64,000 bases of DNA from Aquabacterium sp. A3. GTDB taxonomy: Bacteria; Pseudomonadota; Gammaproteobacteria; Burkholderiales; Burkholderiaceae_C. The position numbers were made by a program, and so were the translations under genes. Below are positions 17,252-27,127 of the stretch, piece by piece (position 1 is the first letter of the stretch; each line of letters begins with the position of its first letter). Where the stretch lies: NCBI RefSeq assembly GCF_038069945.1, contig NZ_JBBPEV010000001.1, positions 806,001 to 870,000 on the forward strand. The letters are read 5' to 3'. The notes beneath the pieces are model-generated. The model was given only the letters and a program-made list of their open reading frames with translations. It was not told the origin of the DNA and searched no databases.

Positions 17252-18619
17252 ATGTCCCAGCAAGATCCGTTCGATCCCCATGTGCGTCTGCGCAGCGCCT
17301 GCGCCTGTGGCCGCCACGCGAGTCAGGCCGAACACGAGCAGGCCGCATCAACGACCCACGATGCTGACGCGCCCGTGGGCCGCAGCCTGCTGGAGCAAAC
17401 GTTGATGCGGGCGCTGTTTCCACGCGATGCAGACCGGCGCAACTTCCTGCGTGCGGTGGGGTCACGCACCGCGATGGCGGCCATCGCCTCGGTGGTGCCG
17501 TTCAGCGCGCTGGAGGCCATGGCTCAAGAACGGGGCCCGCTGGAGAAGACCGACCTGAAGATCGGCTTCTTGCCCATCACCTGCTCCACCCCCATCGTGG
17601 TGGCCGGTGCGGCGGGCTATTACGAGAAAGAAGGGCTGAAGGTCTCTCTGCAAAAAACCGCCGGTTGGGCGGTGGTGCGCGACAAGGTGTTGGCCAAAGA
17701 GTTCGATGCCTCGCACATGTTGTCGCCCATGCCGCTGGCCCTGACCATGGGGCTGGGCGCGACCCCCACCCCGATGGTGATGCCCGTGATGGAGAACACC
17801 AACGGCAACGCCATCACCCTGCACGTCAAGCACCAGAACAACCGCGACCCGAAAAACTGGAAGGGCATGCGCTTTGCCATCCCCTTCGAGTACTCGATGC
17901 ACAACTTCCTGCTGCGGCACTACCTGGCCTCTCACGGGCTGGACCCTGACCGCGACGTGCAACTGCGCGTGATGGCCCCACCCGACATGGTGGCCAACCT
18001 GCGCTCGGGCAACATCGACGGCTTCATCGTGGCCGAGCCCTTCAACCAGCGTGCGGTGTTTGATCAGGTGGGCTTCATCCACCTGCTGACCAGCGAGATC
18101 TGGGACAACCACCCCTGCTGCGCCTTTGCCGCCACGCGCGAGTTCGTCAACAGCCACCCCAACACCTTTGCGGCCATGGTGCGCGCCATCATGCGCGCCA
18201 CCGCGTTTGCCAACGAGGCCGGCAGCCGCAAGGCCGTGGCCGAATTGATCTCGCCGCCCAACTACCTGAACCAACCTCCTGCTGTGGTCGAGCAGGTGCT
18301 GACCGGACGCTTCGCCGACGGGCTGGGCAAGATCCGCAACGACCCCGACCGCATCACCTTCGAGCCCTTCCCCTGGCACTCGATGGCCGTGTGGATGCTC
18401 ACACAGATGAAGCGCTGGGGCTACATCAAGGGCGATGTGAACTACCGCGACATTGCCGAGCGCGTCTTCCTGGCCACCGATGCCCGCAAGCGCCTGGCCG
18501 AGCTGGGCCTGCCCGCACCGGCCAGCACCTACCGCACCCACACCATCATGGGCCAAACCTTCGACCCCATGAAGCCCGACGCCTACCTGGCCTCATTGGC
18601 CTCTTCGACGGCCCGCTGA
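17252..18619 (+). CDS. Tat-exported NrtA/CmpA-like substrate-binding protein
   Basis: A 455-residue periplasmic binding protein of the nitrate/bicarbonate/sulfonate class. The core (about 95-440) has DLKIGFLPITCSTPIVVAGA, YYEKEGLKVSLQK, FAIPFEYSMHNFLLRHYL and LRSGNIDGFIVAEPFNQRAV, resembling NrtA/CmpA. A twin-arginine motif (RRNFLRAVG) with a hydrophobic stretch sits near residues 55-85, after an unusually long n-region containing Cys-Ala-Cys-Gly-Arg-His near residue 15. No permease or ATPase gene follows. It starts 36 bases after the flavoprotein gene, in the same operon. ATG 17252 chosen over TTG 17246. Ligand unknown. Confidence 0.82.
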   Translation: MSQQDPFDPHVRLRSACACGRHASQAEHEQAASTTHDADAPVGRSLLEQTLMRALFPRDADRRNFLRAVGSRTAMAAIASVVPFSALEAMAQERGPLEKTDLKIGFLPITCSTPIVVAGAAGYYEKEGLKVSLQKTAGWAVVRDKVLAKEFDASHMLSPMPLALTMGLGATPTPMVMPVMENTNGNAITLHVKHQNNRDPKNWKGMRFAIPFEYSMHNFLLRHYLASHGLDPDRDVQLRVMAPPDMVANLRSGNIDGFIVAEPFNQRAVFDQVGFIHLLTSEIWDNHPCCAFAATREFVNSHPNTFAAMVRAIMRATAFANEAGSRKAVAELISPPNYLNQPPAVVEQVLTGRFADGLGKIRNDPDRITFEPFPWHSMAVWMLTQMKRWGYIKGDVNYRDIAERVFLATDARKRLAELGLPAPASTYRTHTIMGQTFDPMKPDAYLASLASSTAR

Positions 18620-18649
18620 CCCCTTTCACCCACACCACAAGGAATGACC

Positions 18650-19192
18650 ATGAGCACCACCACCGTGAGCACCTACCTGCGCCCCATCGACCGCGATGGC
18701 CTGTTGAAGTTTGCCGAAGCCGGCCGCGAGAACCCCGAACGCAAGGGCACCAACAAGGTCAAGACCGTGATGCAGGGCCAGTTCCGTTCATGGAGCTTCG
18801 TGGGCATCCACAACCCCGTGGTGGTGGACGAGCCCCTGCACCTGTTCGGCGAGAACACCGCCCCAGCCCCCGGCGAGATCGTGCTGTCGGCCCTGGGCGG
18901 CTGCCTGGGCGTGGGCATCACGGCCGTGGCCACGCTGCGCCAGGTCAAGCTCTCGAGGCTGGAGATTCACTTGGAGGCCGACATTGGCAACACAGCCGCC
19001 TGGGGCGCTGGCGGTGCCGAGCGCGAACCGCATCAGATGGGCTTCCAGGCCATCCGGGTGAAGGTGGCGATCGAGGGCGAGGCCTCGCGCGAGGAACTCA
19101 ACGACATCGTGCAACGCGCCAACCATTTCTCGCCCGTGGCCAACAGCATGCGCAACCCGATCCCCTTCGAAATCGGACTGCTGGACGCCTGA
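18650..19192 (+). CDS. OsmC-family protein
   Basis: A 180-residue OsmC/Ohr-fold protein. The core shows GEIVLSALGGCLGVGITAVATL (helix carrying the first conserved Cys, given here as ALGGCLGVG) and LNDIVQRANHFSPVANSMRN. In peroxidase members the second motif has a Cys (HCPVS); here it reads HFSPVANS, so only one of the two redox cysteines remains. Peroxidase activity is therefore doubtful. AAGGA lies 6-7 bases before ATG 18650; ATG 18644 overlaps the ribosome site. Third gene of the sigma-54 operon, 30 bases after the binding protein. Confidence 0.85.
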   Translation: MSTTTVSTYLRPIDRDGLLKFAEAGRENPERKGTNKVKTVMQGQFRSWSFVGIHNPVVVDEPLHLFGENTAPAPGEIVLSALGGCLGVGITAVATLRQVKLSRLEIHLEADIGNTAAWGAGGAEREPHQMGFQAIRVKVAIEGEASREELNDIVQRANHFSPVANSMRNPIPFEIGLLDA

Positions 19193-19217
19193 GCTCAGGC
19201 AGCCCATCAGCACCGCC

Positions 19218-19844
19218 ATGCATCACGGCCACGGCAGCCAAGCGCACTGGCAACAGGTTTACCAGACCAAAGCCCCTGACAGCGTGAGCTGGTACCAGCC
19301 CACGGCGGCCCGATCCCTGGCGTTGCTTTGCCAGGGCGGCTTAGGGCCGCAGAGTGCGGTGATCGACGTGGGCGGCGGCACCTCTTGCCTGGTGGATGCC
19401 TTGCTGGATGCCTCGGTGGGGTCCATCACGGTGCTGGACCTGGCCGAGGCCGCGCTGGCCCTGACCCGCCAGCGCCTGGGTGAGCGTGCCAGCCAGGTGA
19501 CCTGGCTGGTGGGTGACATCACCCAGGTGGCCTTGCCAGCGCAGGCCTACGACCTGTGGCACGACCGGGCGGTGTTTCATTTCATGACCACGCCCGAGCA
19601 ACGCACGGCCTACCTGCTGGCCCTGCAACATGCCCTGAAGCCCGGGGGCCACGTGGTGATGTCCACCTTCGCCGACGACGGCCCCGAGCGCTGCAGTGGC
19701 TTGCCCGTGCAGCGCTATTCGCGCGAGGACTTGCTGAAGGCCTTGGGGCCACGCTTCAGCCTGCTGGCCCATGAGCATGAACTGCACACCACCCCCGGCG
19801 GCATGCCACAGGCGTTCAACCACGCCCTGTTGCGCTTCGCGTGA
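19218..19844 (+). CDS. Class I SAM-dependent methyltransferase
   Basis: A 208-residue cytosolic methyltransferase. SAM-binding motif I is VIDVGGGTSCLVDAL, the acidic motif II is VLDLAEAALALTR, then LVGDITQVALP and YDLWHDRAVFHFM. The start HWQQVYQTKAPDSVSWYQP resembles small thiopurine-type or unassigned methyltransferases. It begins 25 bases after the OsmC-like gene with no obvious promoter, so it may be the last gene of the sigma-54 operon. Substrate unknown. Confidence 0.8.
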   Translation: MHHGHGSQAHWQQVYQTKAPDSVSWYQPTAARSLALLCQGGLGPQSAVIDVGGGTSCLVDALLDASVGSITVLDLAEAALALTRQRLGERASQVTWLVGDITQVALPAQAYDLWHDRAVFHFMTTPEQRTAYLLALQHALKPGGHVVMSTFADDGPERCSGLPVQRYSREDLLKALGPRFSLLAHEHELHTTPGGMPQAFNHALLRFA

Positions 19845-19889
19845 CCTTGCCCACCACAGGGGCGCGACGGCGCTGCTACACTTTTCGGC

Positions 19890-20258
19890 ATGCGTCGTTG
19901 GTTGATGGTGTTTTTGCTGGTGTGGATGCCGCTGCAGTCCCTGTGGGCTGTGGCCGCGCCGTACTGCGCGCACGAACGCTCCACACCGGCCACGCACCTG
20001 GGGCACCATGAGCATGATGCTCACGACGACCTGGCTGATGCCAGCCAGGCCAGCCCCGATGGCGCAGGAAGCTCCTGCGCTGAACACGCCAACTGCCATG
20101 CCTGTCATGGGCATTGCGCGGCATTACCGCAGGCCCAGACCGCATCGCCTGCCGCTCCGCCTCAGCACGGCATGGCGCACGCCATCCAGGCCCCCTGGCC
20201 TTCCGCGCCGGTGGCCTTGCCTGACCGCCCCAACTGGGCCGACCTCGCCGTCCTCTGA
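19890..20258 (+). CDS. czcI: CzcI-like metal-resistance periplasmic protein
   Basis: A 122-residue exported protein with a Sec signal (MRRWLMVFLLVWMPLQSLWA) whose start and length match CzcI, a small protein found in front of czcCBA systems and thought to modulate their expression. The mature part has likely metal ligands: YCAHE, HLGHHEHDAHDD and SCAEHANCHACHGHC. A -10-like TACACT ends 7 bases before ATG, so the message may be leaderless. It begins the metal-efflux block and is 145 bases ahead of the czcC-like gene. Confidence 0.8.
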   Translation: MRRWLMVFLLVWMPLQSLWAVAAPYCAHERSTPATHLGHHEHDAHDDLADASQASPDGAGSSCAEHANCHACHGHCAALPQAQTASPAAPPQHGMAHAIQAPWPSAPVALPDRPNWADLAVL

Positions 20259-20305
20259 CCGGCGAGGATCTGTCGCGCGCTGACGTCCCAGCGATCTGCT
20301 CGGGG

Positions 20306-20332
20306 CCCTTCATTCGAGCCCCTTCATTCGAG
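20306..20332 (+). repeat. Tandem CCCTTCATTCGAG repeat
   Basis: Two perfect 13-base copies (20306-20318 and 20320-20332) with a 14-base period lie in the gap between czcI and the czcC-like gene. A degenerate third TCGCTCG-type segment follows. It could be a regulator site or chance duplication; no metal-regulator consensus is evident. Confidence 0.6.
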
Positions 20333-20403
20333 CATCTTCGCTCGGGACCCTGCGCTCGCGCACCCTCGCCCCTGTTTGATCTTCACGGGCCTGTCCAGGC
20401 CCC

Positions 20404-21795
20404 ATGGCGAGGAAACATCGCATGCGATGGTGTCATCACACCCCTTCACGGGGATCATCACTGGCGTCCGGGTCCAGCCTCAGGCTGGCCATGTGGCTGA
20501 GCACTTGGCTGATCGGTTCAGGCGCATCAGCACAGTCACACCCCCAATCGACAGACATGGCTCCGCCGGTCTCGTCATCCATCTCTGCCTCCCCCAGCAC
20601 CACGGACGTGCCTGCAGCGCCCATGCTCAGCCTGGCGGGACTGTTCGCGCGGGCATGGGCCCGCCAACCCGAGGCCCGTTCGGCTGATCTTCGACGGCAG
20701 TCGCTGGCCCTAGCCCGCGAGGGCAGCCGCTCTTGGCTGGCTGGCGCACCCAGCCTGCTGCTGCAGGCCCAGACCGACCGCCCAGGAACCGGCCAAGGCG
20801 AACGCGAGCTGGAGGTGGGCCTGGCCCTGCCCTTGTGGCGCCCCGGCCAGTCGGCCCAAACCCAGGCCACCCACGAGGCCGAAGCCACCGCGCATGAACA
20901 CCAACTGAACCTGCAGCGCTGGCGGCTGGCCGGCGTGGTGCGCGAGGCCTGGTGGCACGCGCAACGCACCCACACGGACCTGCTGCAAGCGCAAGCTCGG
21001 ATACAGAACGCCCGCGCGCTGGCGCACGATGTGGCCCGGCGGGTGCAGGCCGGGGATCTGGCCCGGGCCGATCAACACCAGGCCGAAAGCGCCGTGGCCC
21101 AGGCCCTGTGGACCCTGGCGCAGGCCCAGGGCGCTCAAGAATCGGCCTTGGAGCAACTGCGGCAACTCAGCGGTGACTGGTCACTGAGCTCGCCGCCGTT
21201 GGACCGCACCGACATGCCTGACCTGCCCGAGCTACCAGACAGCGTGCCCCCCACGCACCCCTGGCTGATCGCGGCCCAGGCCCGTGAAACGCTGGCGCGC
21301 GCCCAGGCGCGACAGGCTGAGGTCTCACGCACCTCGCCCCCCGAGCTGACGCTGCTGAGCACCCGCGCGACCGGGCCGGCCGGTGAGCCGGCCCGGCGCA
21401 GCGTCACGGTGGGCATTCAGTGGCCCTTCACCATGGGCGGGCCCGCCGCCCAGGCCGAGGCCCAGGTGCTGGCCGCGTGGTCGGCCGCCCACGAGGCCGA
21501 ATCCGAGCGCGTGCTGGTGCATGAGCAACTGCGGGCCCACATCGCCCAGGCCCGAGCTCGTCTGCGGAGTGCGCAAGCGCAATGGGCCGCCGCCCAGGAT
21601 CATCAGCGCCTCGCCTCGGAAACACGCACGTTCTTCGAGCGCTCCTTCCAAATGGGTCAGACCGACCTGCCCACCCGCCTGCGCATCGACCACGAAGCCG
21701 CCCAGGCTCAGCACGCCCTGCACCGCGCCCGCATCGACCTACGGGCTGCCTGGTCTGACTGGCAACACGCCCTGGGTCAACTGCCGACCGAATGA
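20404..21795 (+). CDS. czcC: CzcC-like outer-membrane factor (TolC family)
   Basis: Outer-membrane channel of a tripartite heavy-metal RND pump, 463 residues. A signal segment (LAMWLSTWLIGSGASAQS, about 28-45) is followed by an extended Ser/Pro stretch and then the two TolC-family repeats rich in Ala/Gln/Arg helices (LARADQHQAESAVAQALW; TDLPTRLRIDHEAAQAQHAL). Beta-strand segments such as ELEVGLALPLWRPGQ and SVTVGIQWPFTMGG are the membrane-spanning strands. Its TGA overlaps a possible czcB start at 21792. Metal specificity cannot be read here. Confidence 0.85.
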   Translation: MARKHRMRWCHHTPSRGSSLASGSSLRLAMWLSTWLIGSGASAQSHPQSTDMAPPVSSSISASPSTTDVPAAPMLSLAGLFARAWARQPEARSADLRRQSLALAREGSRSWLAGAPSLLLQAQTDRPGTGQGERELEVGLALPLWRPGQSAQTQATHEAEATAHEHQLNLQRWRLAGVVREAWWHAQRTHTDLLQAQARIQNARALAHDVARRVQAGDLARADQHQAESAVAQALWTLAQAQGAQESALEQLRQLSGDWSLSSPPLDRTDMPDLPELPDSVPPTHPWLIAAQARETLARAQARQAEVSRTSPPELTLLSTRATGPAGEPARRSVTVGIQWPFTMGGPAAQAEAQVLAAWSAAHEAESERVLVHEQLRAHIAQARARLRSAQAQWAAAQDHQRLASETRTFFERSFQMGQTDLPTRLRIDHEAAQAQHALHRARIDLRAAWSDWQHALGQLPTE

Positions 21796-21803
21796 GATCC
21801 CCC

Positions 21804-22952
21804 ATGAACATCCTCCATCCCCTTTGCACCCCATCGCGCGGCTGGGCGCTGTGCCTGGCCCTGCTGTCGCTGTCGCCCACCGGGGCCCATGCCGGCCCGG
21901 GACACGACCACGATCACGATCAAGACGGGCCCTCGACGGCCGCCGTCACCCACCCACTCGCACCGCGACGCCAGGCCGATGGCAGCGTCCTGGTGCCCCA
22001 GCCCACCCAGGCCACGTGGAGCCTGCGCACAGCCAAAGTCGCCCAGGCCCAGCATGCGCGCGCGCACACCTTGCCGGGCACCGTGGTCATGGACCCGAAC
22101 GCCGGCGGCGTGGTGCAGGCCATGCAGGCGGGTCGGCTGGAGCCCGGCCCCCAGGGCCTGCCCACCCTCGGTCAGACAGTGCGACGGGGCCAGGTGCTGG
22201 CTTACGTCCGTCCCAGCCAGAGTGCACTGGAGCGCGGCAACCAGCGTGCGCAACTGGCCCAACTGCAGGCCTCACGTGCGCTGACCGCACAGCAACTGAG
22301 CCGTCTGCAAGCCCTGAGCGATACCGTGCCCGCCAAAGAGATCGACGCTGCACGCCTAACGCTGCAAAGCCTGGACGCGCAAACCCAAGCCTTGCGCCAA
22401 GGCTTGGACGCGCGCGAGGCCTTGCAAGCCCCGGTGTCTGGCGTGGTGGCAGCCTCGCGTGCGGTGGCGGGCCAGGTGGTGGATGCGCGCGAACGTGTGT
22501 TCGAGATCGTGAACCCCACACGCCTGCGCATCGAAGCACTGGCGCATGACCCTGCACTGGCCGGGCAGGTCGCCAGCGCATCCATCGTGGTGAGTGGGCA
22601 AGCGCTGCCCCTGCGCTTCATCGGAGGCGGCCGCAGCCTGCGAGAACAGGCTCTGCCCTTGCTGTTTGCCGCCGAAGGGCCAGCCTTGTCATCCTTGGCG
22701 GTGGGACAGCCCGTGACGGTGTGGGTGCAATCCCATCAGCGCACCGCGGGGTACCGCGTGCCAAGTGCCGCGCTGCTCAAAAACGCCACGAACCAGCCCA
22801 TGGTCTGGGTGCAGGTGTCGGCAGAACGCTTCGAGCCCCGCATGGTGATGTCGCAGCCCCTCGATGGGGCCCATGTGCTGGTCACCTCGGGCCTGCGTGA
22901 TGGCGAGCGCGTGGTGATCCACGCCGCCAACCTGCTGCAGCAGATTCGCTGA
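21804..22952 (+). CDS. czcB: CzcB-like RND periplasmic adaptor
   Basis: Membrane-fusion adaptor linking the RND pump to the outer-membrane factor, about 382 residues. It has a signal peptide ([15 protein letters not shown]), a short His/Asp stretch directly after cleavage ([10 protein letters not shown]) that probably binds metal, a lipoyl-like strand pair ([22 protein letters not shown]), a coiled hairpin (about 150-200), and a barrel segment ([36 protein letters not shown]). ATG 21804 has GAGA 6 bases upstream; ATG 21792 overlapping the czcC stop is the alternative. Confidence 0.87.
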   Translation: MNILHPLCTPSRGWALCLALLSLSPTGAHAGPGHDHDHDQDGPSTAAVTHPLAPRRQADGSVLVPQPTQATWSLRTAKVAQAQHARAHTLPGTVVMDPNAGGVVQAMQAGRLEPGPQGLPTLGQTVRRGQVLAYVRPSQSALERGNQRAQLAQLQASRALTAQQLSRLQALSDTVPAKEIDAARLTLQSLDAQTQALRQGLDAREALQAPVSGVVAASRAVAGQVVDARERVFEIVNPTRLRIEALAHDPALAGQVASASIVVSGQALPLRFIGGGRSLREQALPLLFAAEGPALSSLAVGQPVTVWVQSHQRTAGYRVPSAALLKNATNQPMVWVQVSAERFEPRMVMSQPLDGAHVLVTSGLRDGERVVIHAANLLQQIR

Positions 22953-22963
22953 AAGGACGCGCC

Positions 22964-25900
22964 ATGTTCAAGTTCTTGCTGGACCGCAGCCTGCAACACC
23001 GGCTGATGGTGCTGATGGCCGCCTCTGTGTTGATGATCTATGGTGCACTGAGTTTGTCACGCACCCCGGTGGATGTCTTTCCTGACCTGAACCAACCCAC
23101 GGTCACCCTGATGACCGAGGCCGGCGGCATGGCCGCCGAAGAGGTGGAGCAGCTGATCACCTTCCCGCTGGAAACGGCCATGAACGGCCTGCCAGGGGTG
23201 CAGACGGTGCGCTCGACCTCCAGCGCAGGGTTGTCCTTCATCTATGTGAGCTTTGACTGGCAGACCGACATCTACCGCGCGCGGCAGATGGTGGCTGAAC
23301 GCCTGACGGCCATGGACGAAAGCCTGCCCTCGGGGCTCACCCCCAAGATGGGCCCGATCAGCTCGATCATGGGTGAGATCATGCAGATCGCCATCCCGAT
23401 CGATACGCGCCAGACCACGCCCATGGCCGTGCGCGAGTACGCCGACTGGGTGCTGCGCCCCCGGCTCATGGCCATCCCGGGCGTGGCCCAGGTCATCCCC
23501 ATCGGTGGCGAGGTGCGGCAGTTTCAGGTGCAGCCCGACACCATGCGCATGAGCAGCCTGGGCATCAGCCACGAGCAACTGGTGGCCGCCCTGCAAGGCC
23601 ATTCCAGCAACAGCTCGGGCGGCTTCCTGTCGCTGCAAGGCCGTGAGTACCTGATCCGCCACCTGGGACAGACGTCCAGCCTGGACGATTTGCAGAACCT
23701 GGCGGTGGGCGCCCGTGAGGGGCAGGTCATCCGCCTGCGGCAGGTGGCCGATGTGCGATTCGCCGCCGCACCCCGTCGAGGTGACGCGGGCTTTGAAGGC
23801 CGCCCTGCCGTGATCCTGGGCATCCAGAAGCAGCCCACGGCCGACACCATCGAACTCACCCGCCGCATCGAAGCCGCCCTGGGCGAACTTCGGGCTTCGC
23901 TGCCGGCCGGCATGGAGGCCCCCCGCGTGACCTTCCGGCAGGCCAGCTTCATCGAAGCCTCGGTGAGCACGCTGCAAGGCAAACTCATCGGGGCCTCGGT
24001 GTGCGTGGCCCTGGTGCTGTTCATGTTCCTGGGCACCTGGCGCCCCACGGTGATCGCCCTGGTGGCCATCCCGGTGTCCATCCTGATCACCGCGCTGGTG
24101 TTTCGCTACCTCGGGCTGTCGATCAACACCATGACGCTGGGTGGGCTGGCCATCGCCATCGGTGGCCTGGTGGACGACGCCGTGGTCGACGTCGAAAACG
24201 TGATGCGACGCCTGCGACTGGAGCGGCTCAAGCCCGAGGCGGAGCGCCTGCCCGTGCTGGAGGTGGTACGGCAGGCCTCGATGGAGGTGCGCTCGGGCAT
24301 CCTGTACGCCACGGCCATCATCGTGCTGGTGTTCCTGCCTTTGCTGGCCCTGCCGGGCATTGAAGGGCGGCTCTTTGTGCCCCTGGGCATCGCCTTCATC
24401 GTGTCCACCCTGGCGTCGCTGCTGGTGTCGGTCACCCTCACGCCGGTGCTGGCCTCGGGGCTCTTGCCGGGCATGAAGCGACTCGGTCACGGCGACACCG
24501 CCGTGCTGGCCTGGCTCAAGCGCCACTACCAGCCAGCCTTGCAGGCTGTGTTGAAACGCCCCAAGCAGGTGCTGATGCTGGGCGCGCTGACCACCGTGGC
24601 GGCGGCGACATCCGTGCCGTTCATGGCCACCACCTTCTTGCCCCCCTTCAATGAAGGCACCCTGTTGGTGGGGCTGAGGCTGAACCCGGGCGTCACGCTG
24701 GAAGAATCCTCCGCCATCGCCCAGCAGGCTGAAACCCTGATCCGCGAGGTGCCCGAGGTGACCCACGTGGGGCGTCGCAGCGGCCGCGCCGAGCTGGACG
24801 AACACGCCGAGGGCGTGCATGTCAGCGAGCTGGACGTGGGGCTTCAGCCCGCGCACGAACTGACGCGCAGCATGGACGAGATCCGTGCCGACATCCGCAC
24901 GCGCCTGGCGGTGCTGCCAGGCTCGGTGGCCATCGGTCAGCCCATTTCGCACCGGATCGACCACATGCTGTCGGGTGTGCGCTCGCCCATCGCCATCAAG
25001 CTGTTTGGCGAAGACCTGGACACCCTGCGCTCGCAGGCCGAGGCCCTGCGTCTGCAGCTGGCCGAGGTGCCCGGTGTGGCCGATCTGGAGGTGGAAAAGC
25101 AGGTGCTGGCGCCCCAGATCAAGGTACGGGTGGACCATGAAGCGGCGGCACAGCACGGCGTATCCAGCGGCCAGATTCTGGCGGCGCTGCAAGGCCTGGT
25201 GGGTGGGCAGCAGGTGACCCAGGTGGTCGAGGGGCACCGCCGCTTTGCCCTGGTGGTGCGTCTGCCTGACGAGGCGCGCACGCCTGACACCCTGGGGCAG
25301 CTCATGCTGGACACGCCCATGGGCCGCATCCCGCTGTCGCGCGTGGCCACCATCGAAGACAGTGACGGTCCCAACCAGATCAGCCGGGACGATGGCAAAC
25401 GGCGCATCGTGCTGTCGGCCAATGCACAAGGACGCCCCCTGTCCGACGTGGTGGCCGACATCCGCGCGGCGGTGGAGCGCACGCCTTTGCCCGAGGGCTA
25501 CTTCATCACCCTGGGTGGGCAGTTCCAGGCGCAGGAAGAAGCCAGTCGACTCATCGCTGGCCTGGCCCTGGTGTCCATGGCGCTGATGTTGGCGGTGCTC
25601 TACACCCGCTACCAATCGGCCACGCTGTCGGTGCTGATCATGGCCAACATCCCGCTGGCCCTGGTGGGCGCGGTGCTGGGCCTGTGGCTGTCAGGTCAGC
25701 CCCTGTCGGTGGCGGCCCTGGTGGGCTTCGTCACCCTGGCTGGCATCTCGGTGCGCAACGGCATCCTCAAGGTCAGTCACTACCTCAACCTGATGAGGCT
25801 GGAAGGCGAGCGCTTCGACCAGACCATGATCGTTCGGGGCTCGATGGAGCGCCTCAGCCCCGTGCTGATGACGGCCCTGGTGACCGCATTGGCGCTGGCG

Positions 25901-26083
25901 CCCCTGCTCTTCGAGGCCGAGCAGCCCGGCACCGAGATCCTGCACCCCGTGGCGGTGGTGATCTTTGGCGGTCTGATCAGCGCCACCCTGCTGGACACCT
26001 TCATGACCCCGGCCATGTTCTGGCTGTGGGGGCATCGTGCTGCAGAACGACTTCAGAAGACCCATGAAAGCGAGGTGTTCTGA
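22964..26083 (+). CDS. czcA: CzcA/CusA-family heavy-metal RND transporter
   Basis: Inner-membrane proton/metal antiporter of 1039 residues, the pump of the tripartite system. Typical blocks: [20 protein letters not shown] near the start, periplasmic loops at about 40-335 and 560-870, and 12 membrane helices. The TM4 signature reads [13 protein letters not shown], differing from the DFGxxxDGAxxxVEN of CzcA-type Zn/Co/Cd pumps: the first Asp is absent and extra Asps are present. The substrate is therefore uncertain and the symbol is by family only. AAGGA precedes ATG, 11 bases after czcB. Confidence 0.88.
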   Translation: MFKFLLDRSLQHRLMVLMAASVLMIYGALSLSRTPVDVFPDLNQPTVTLMTEAGGMAAEEVEQLITFPLETAMNGLPGVQTVRSTSSAGLSFIYVSFDWQTDIYRARQMVAERLTAMDESLPSGLTPKMGPISSIMGEIMQIAIPIDTRQTTPMAVREYADWVLRPRLMAIPGVAQVIPIGGEVRQFQVQPDTMRMSSLGISHEQLVAALQGHSSNSSGGFLSLQGREYLIRHLGQTSSLDDLQNLAVGAREGQVIRLRQVADVRFAAAPRRGDAGFEGRPAVILGIQKQPTADTIELTRRIEAALGELRASLPAGMEAPRVTFRQASFIEASVSTLQGKLIGASVCVALVLFMFLGTWRPTVIALVAIPVSILITALVFRYLGLSINTMTLGGLAIAIGGLVDDAVVDVENVMRRLRLERLKPEAERLPVLEVVRQASMEVRSGILYATAIIVLVFLPLLALPGIEGRLFVPLGIAFIVSTLASLLVSVTLTPVLASGLLPGMKRLGHGDTAVLAWLKRHYQPALQAVLKRPKQVLMLGALTTVAAATSVPFMATTFLPPFNEGTLLVGLRLNPGVTLEESSAIAQQAETLIREVPEVTHVGRRSGRAELDEHAEGVHVSELDVGLQPAHELTRSMDEIRADIRTRLAVLPGSVAIGQPISHRIDHMLSGVRSPIAIKLFGEDLDTLRSQAEALRLQLAEVPGVADLEVEKQVLAPQIKVRVDHEAAAQHGVSSGQILAALQGLVGGQQVTQVVEGHRRFALVVRLPDEARTPDTLGQLMLDTPMGRIPLSRVATIEDSDGPNQISRDDGKRRIVLSANAQGRPLSDVVADIRAAVERTPLPEGYFITLGGQFQAQEEASRLIAGLALVSMALMLAVLYTRYQSATLSVLIMANIPLALVGAVLGLWLSGQPLSVAALVGFVTLAGISVRNGILKVSHYLNLMRLEGERFDQTMIVRGSMERLSPVLMTALVTALALAPLLFEAEQPGTEILHPVAVVIFGGLISATLLDTFMTPAMFWLWGHRAAERLQKTHESEVF

Positions 26084-26139
26084 GCGCTGGAGCATGGTCC
26101 TTGAGGCATCATCAAGCCACTGCCCACCCCACGGGCCTG

Positions 26140-27120
26140 ATGACGAAGCCGCCCATGCCCTCAGACAACCTGTCCCCCTGGCGCCACGAGCACGTGTTTG
26201 ATGGCGGAAAGCCCGCCGCCGAGCGCAGTACCCTCTGGGTGCTGGCGATCACCGTGGTGACCATGGTGGTCGAGATCACGGCGGGCTGGTGGTACAACTC
26301 GATGGCCTTGCTGGCCGATGGCTGGCACATGAGCTCGCATGCCCTGGCCATCGGCTTGACCGCCCTGGCGTATGCCATGGCGCGGCGCTACGCGCGCGAC
26401 CCCCGCTTTGCCTTTGGCACCTGGAAGATCGAGGTGCTGGCGGGCTACACCAGCGCGCTGGCGTTGCTGGGTGTGGCTGCCCTGATGACGGTGGAGTCGG
26501 TGGCGCGACTGGTCACGCCCGAGCCCATCCGCTTTCAGGAGGCCATCGTGGTGGCCGCGCTCGGCCTGGTGGTGAACATCGTGTGTGCGCTCATCCTTGG
26601 TCAGGCCCACCACCATGGAGACGCACACGGGCATGCCCGCGAACACCATCACGGGCATGGCCACGATCATCATGACCACCATGACGACCTCAACCTGAGG
26701 TCCGCCTACGTGCACGTGCTGACCGACGCCGCCACCTCGGTGCTGGCCATCGTCGCCCTGCTGGGGGGCTGGATGCTGGGCTGGGGGTGGCTGGACCCGC
26801 TGATGGGGGTGGTTGGCGCTGTTCTGGTGACCTGGTGGGCTAAAGGCCTGATCATCGACACCGGCAAGGTGTTGTTGGACCGCGAGATGGACGCGCCCGT
26901 GGTGGCTGAGATTCGCGAGGTGGTGGCCGCCAGCAGCCCACCCAACCAAACGCAACTCACTGACTTGCACGTGTGGCGTGTGGGCCAGCAGGCCTACGCC
27001 TGCGCCCTCAGCGTCGTCACACGAGACGACGCGCTGAGCGCTGATCACCTGCGGCAACGACTGGCGGTGCATGAAGAAATCGTGCACACCACCATCGAAG
27101 TGAACCGTTGGACGCCATGA
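26140..27120 (+). CDS. dmeF: DmeF-type cation diffusion facilitator (Co/Ni efflux)
   Basis: An inner-membrane CDF efflux protein of about 326 residues, six helices. TM2 carries MALLADGWHMSSHALAIG and TM5 HVLTDAATSV, the paired His/Asp metal site. The loop between TM4 and TM5 is strongly His-rich (about residues 155-190, many HH and HDH units), and the whole resembles DmeF, a cobalt/nickel exporter. It follows the RND genes by about 57 bases. ATG 26140 is chosen; ATG 26155 and TTG 26101 are alternatives. The usual partner repressor DmeR is not present here. Confidence 0.88.
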   Translation: MTKPPMPSDNLSPWRHEHVFDGGKPAAERSTLWVLAITVVTMVVEITAGWWYNSMALLADGWHMSSHALAIGLTALAYAMARRYARDPRFAFGTWKIEVLAGYTSALALLGVAALMTVESVARLVTPEPIRFQEAIVVAALGLVVNIVCALILGQAHHHGDAHGHAREHHHGHGHDHHDHHDDLNLRSAYVHVLTDAATSVLAIVALLGGWMLGWGWLDPLMGVVGAVLVTWWAKGLIIDTGKVLLDREMDAPVVAEIREVVAASSPPNQTQLTDLHVWRVGQQAYACALSVVTRDDALSADHLRQRLAVHEEIVHTTIEVNRWTP

Positions 27121-27127
27121 GGGCGGC

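Noticed and set aside
23057..25615. 852-codon open frame on the minus strand opposite the RND pump
   Set aside because: His/Gln/Gly-rich shadow translation without family motifs; the plus strand is an intact RND transporter.
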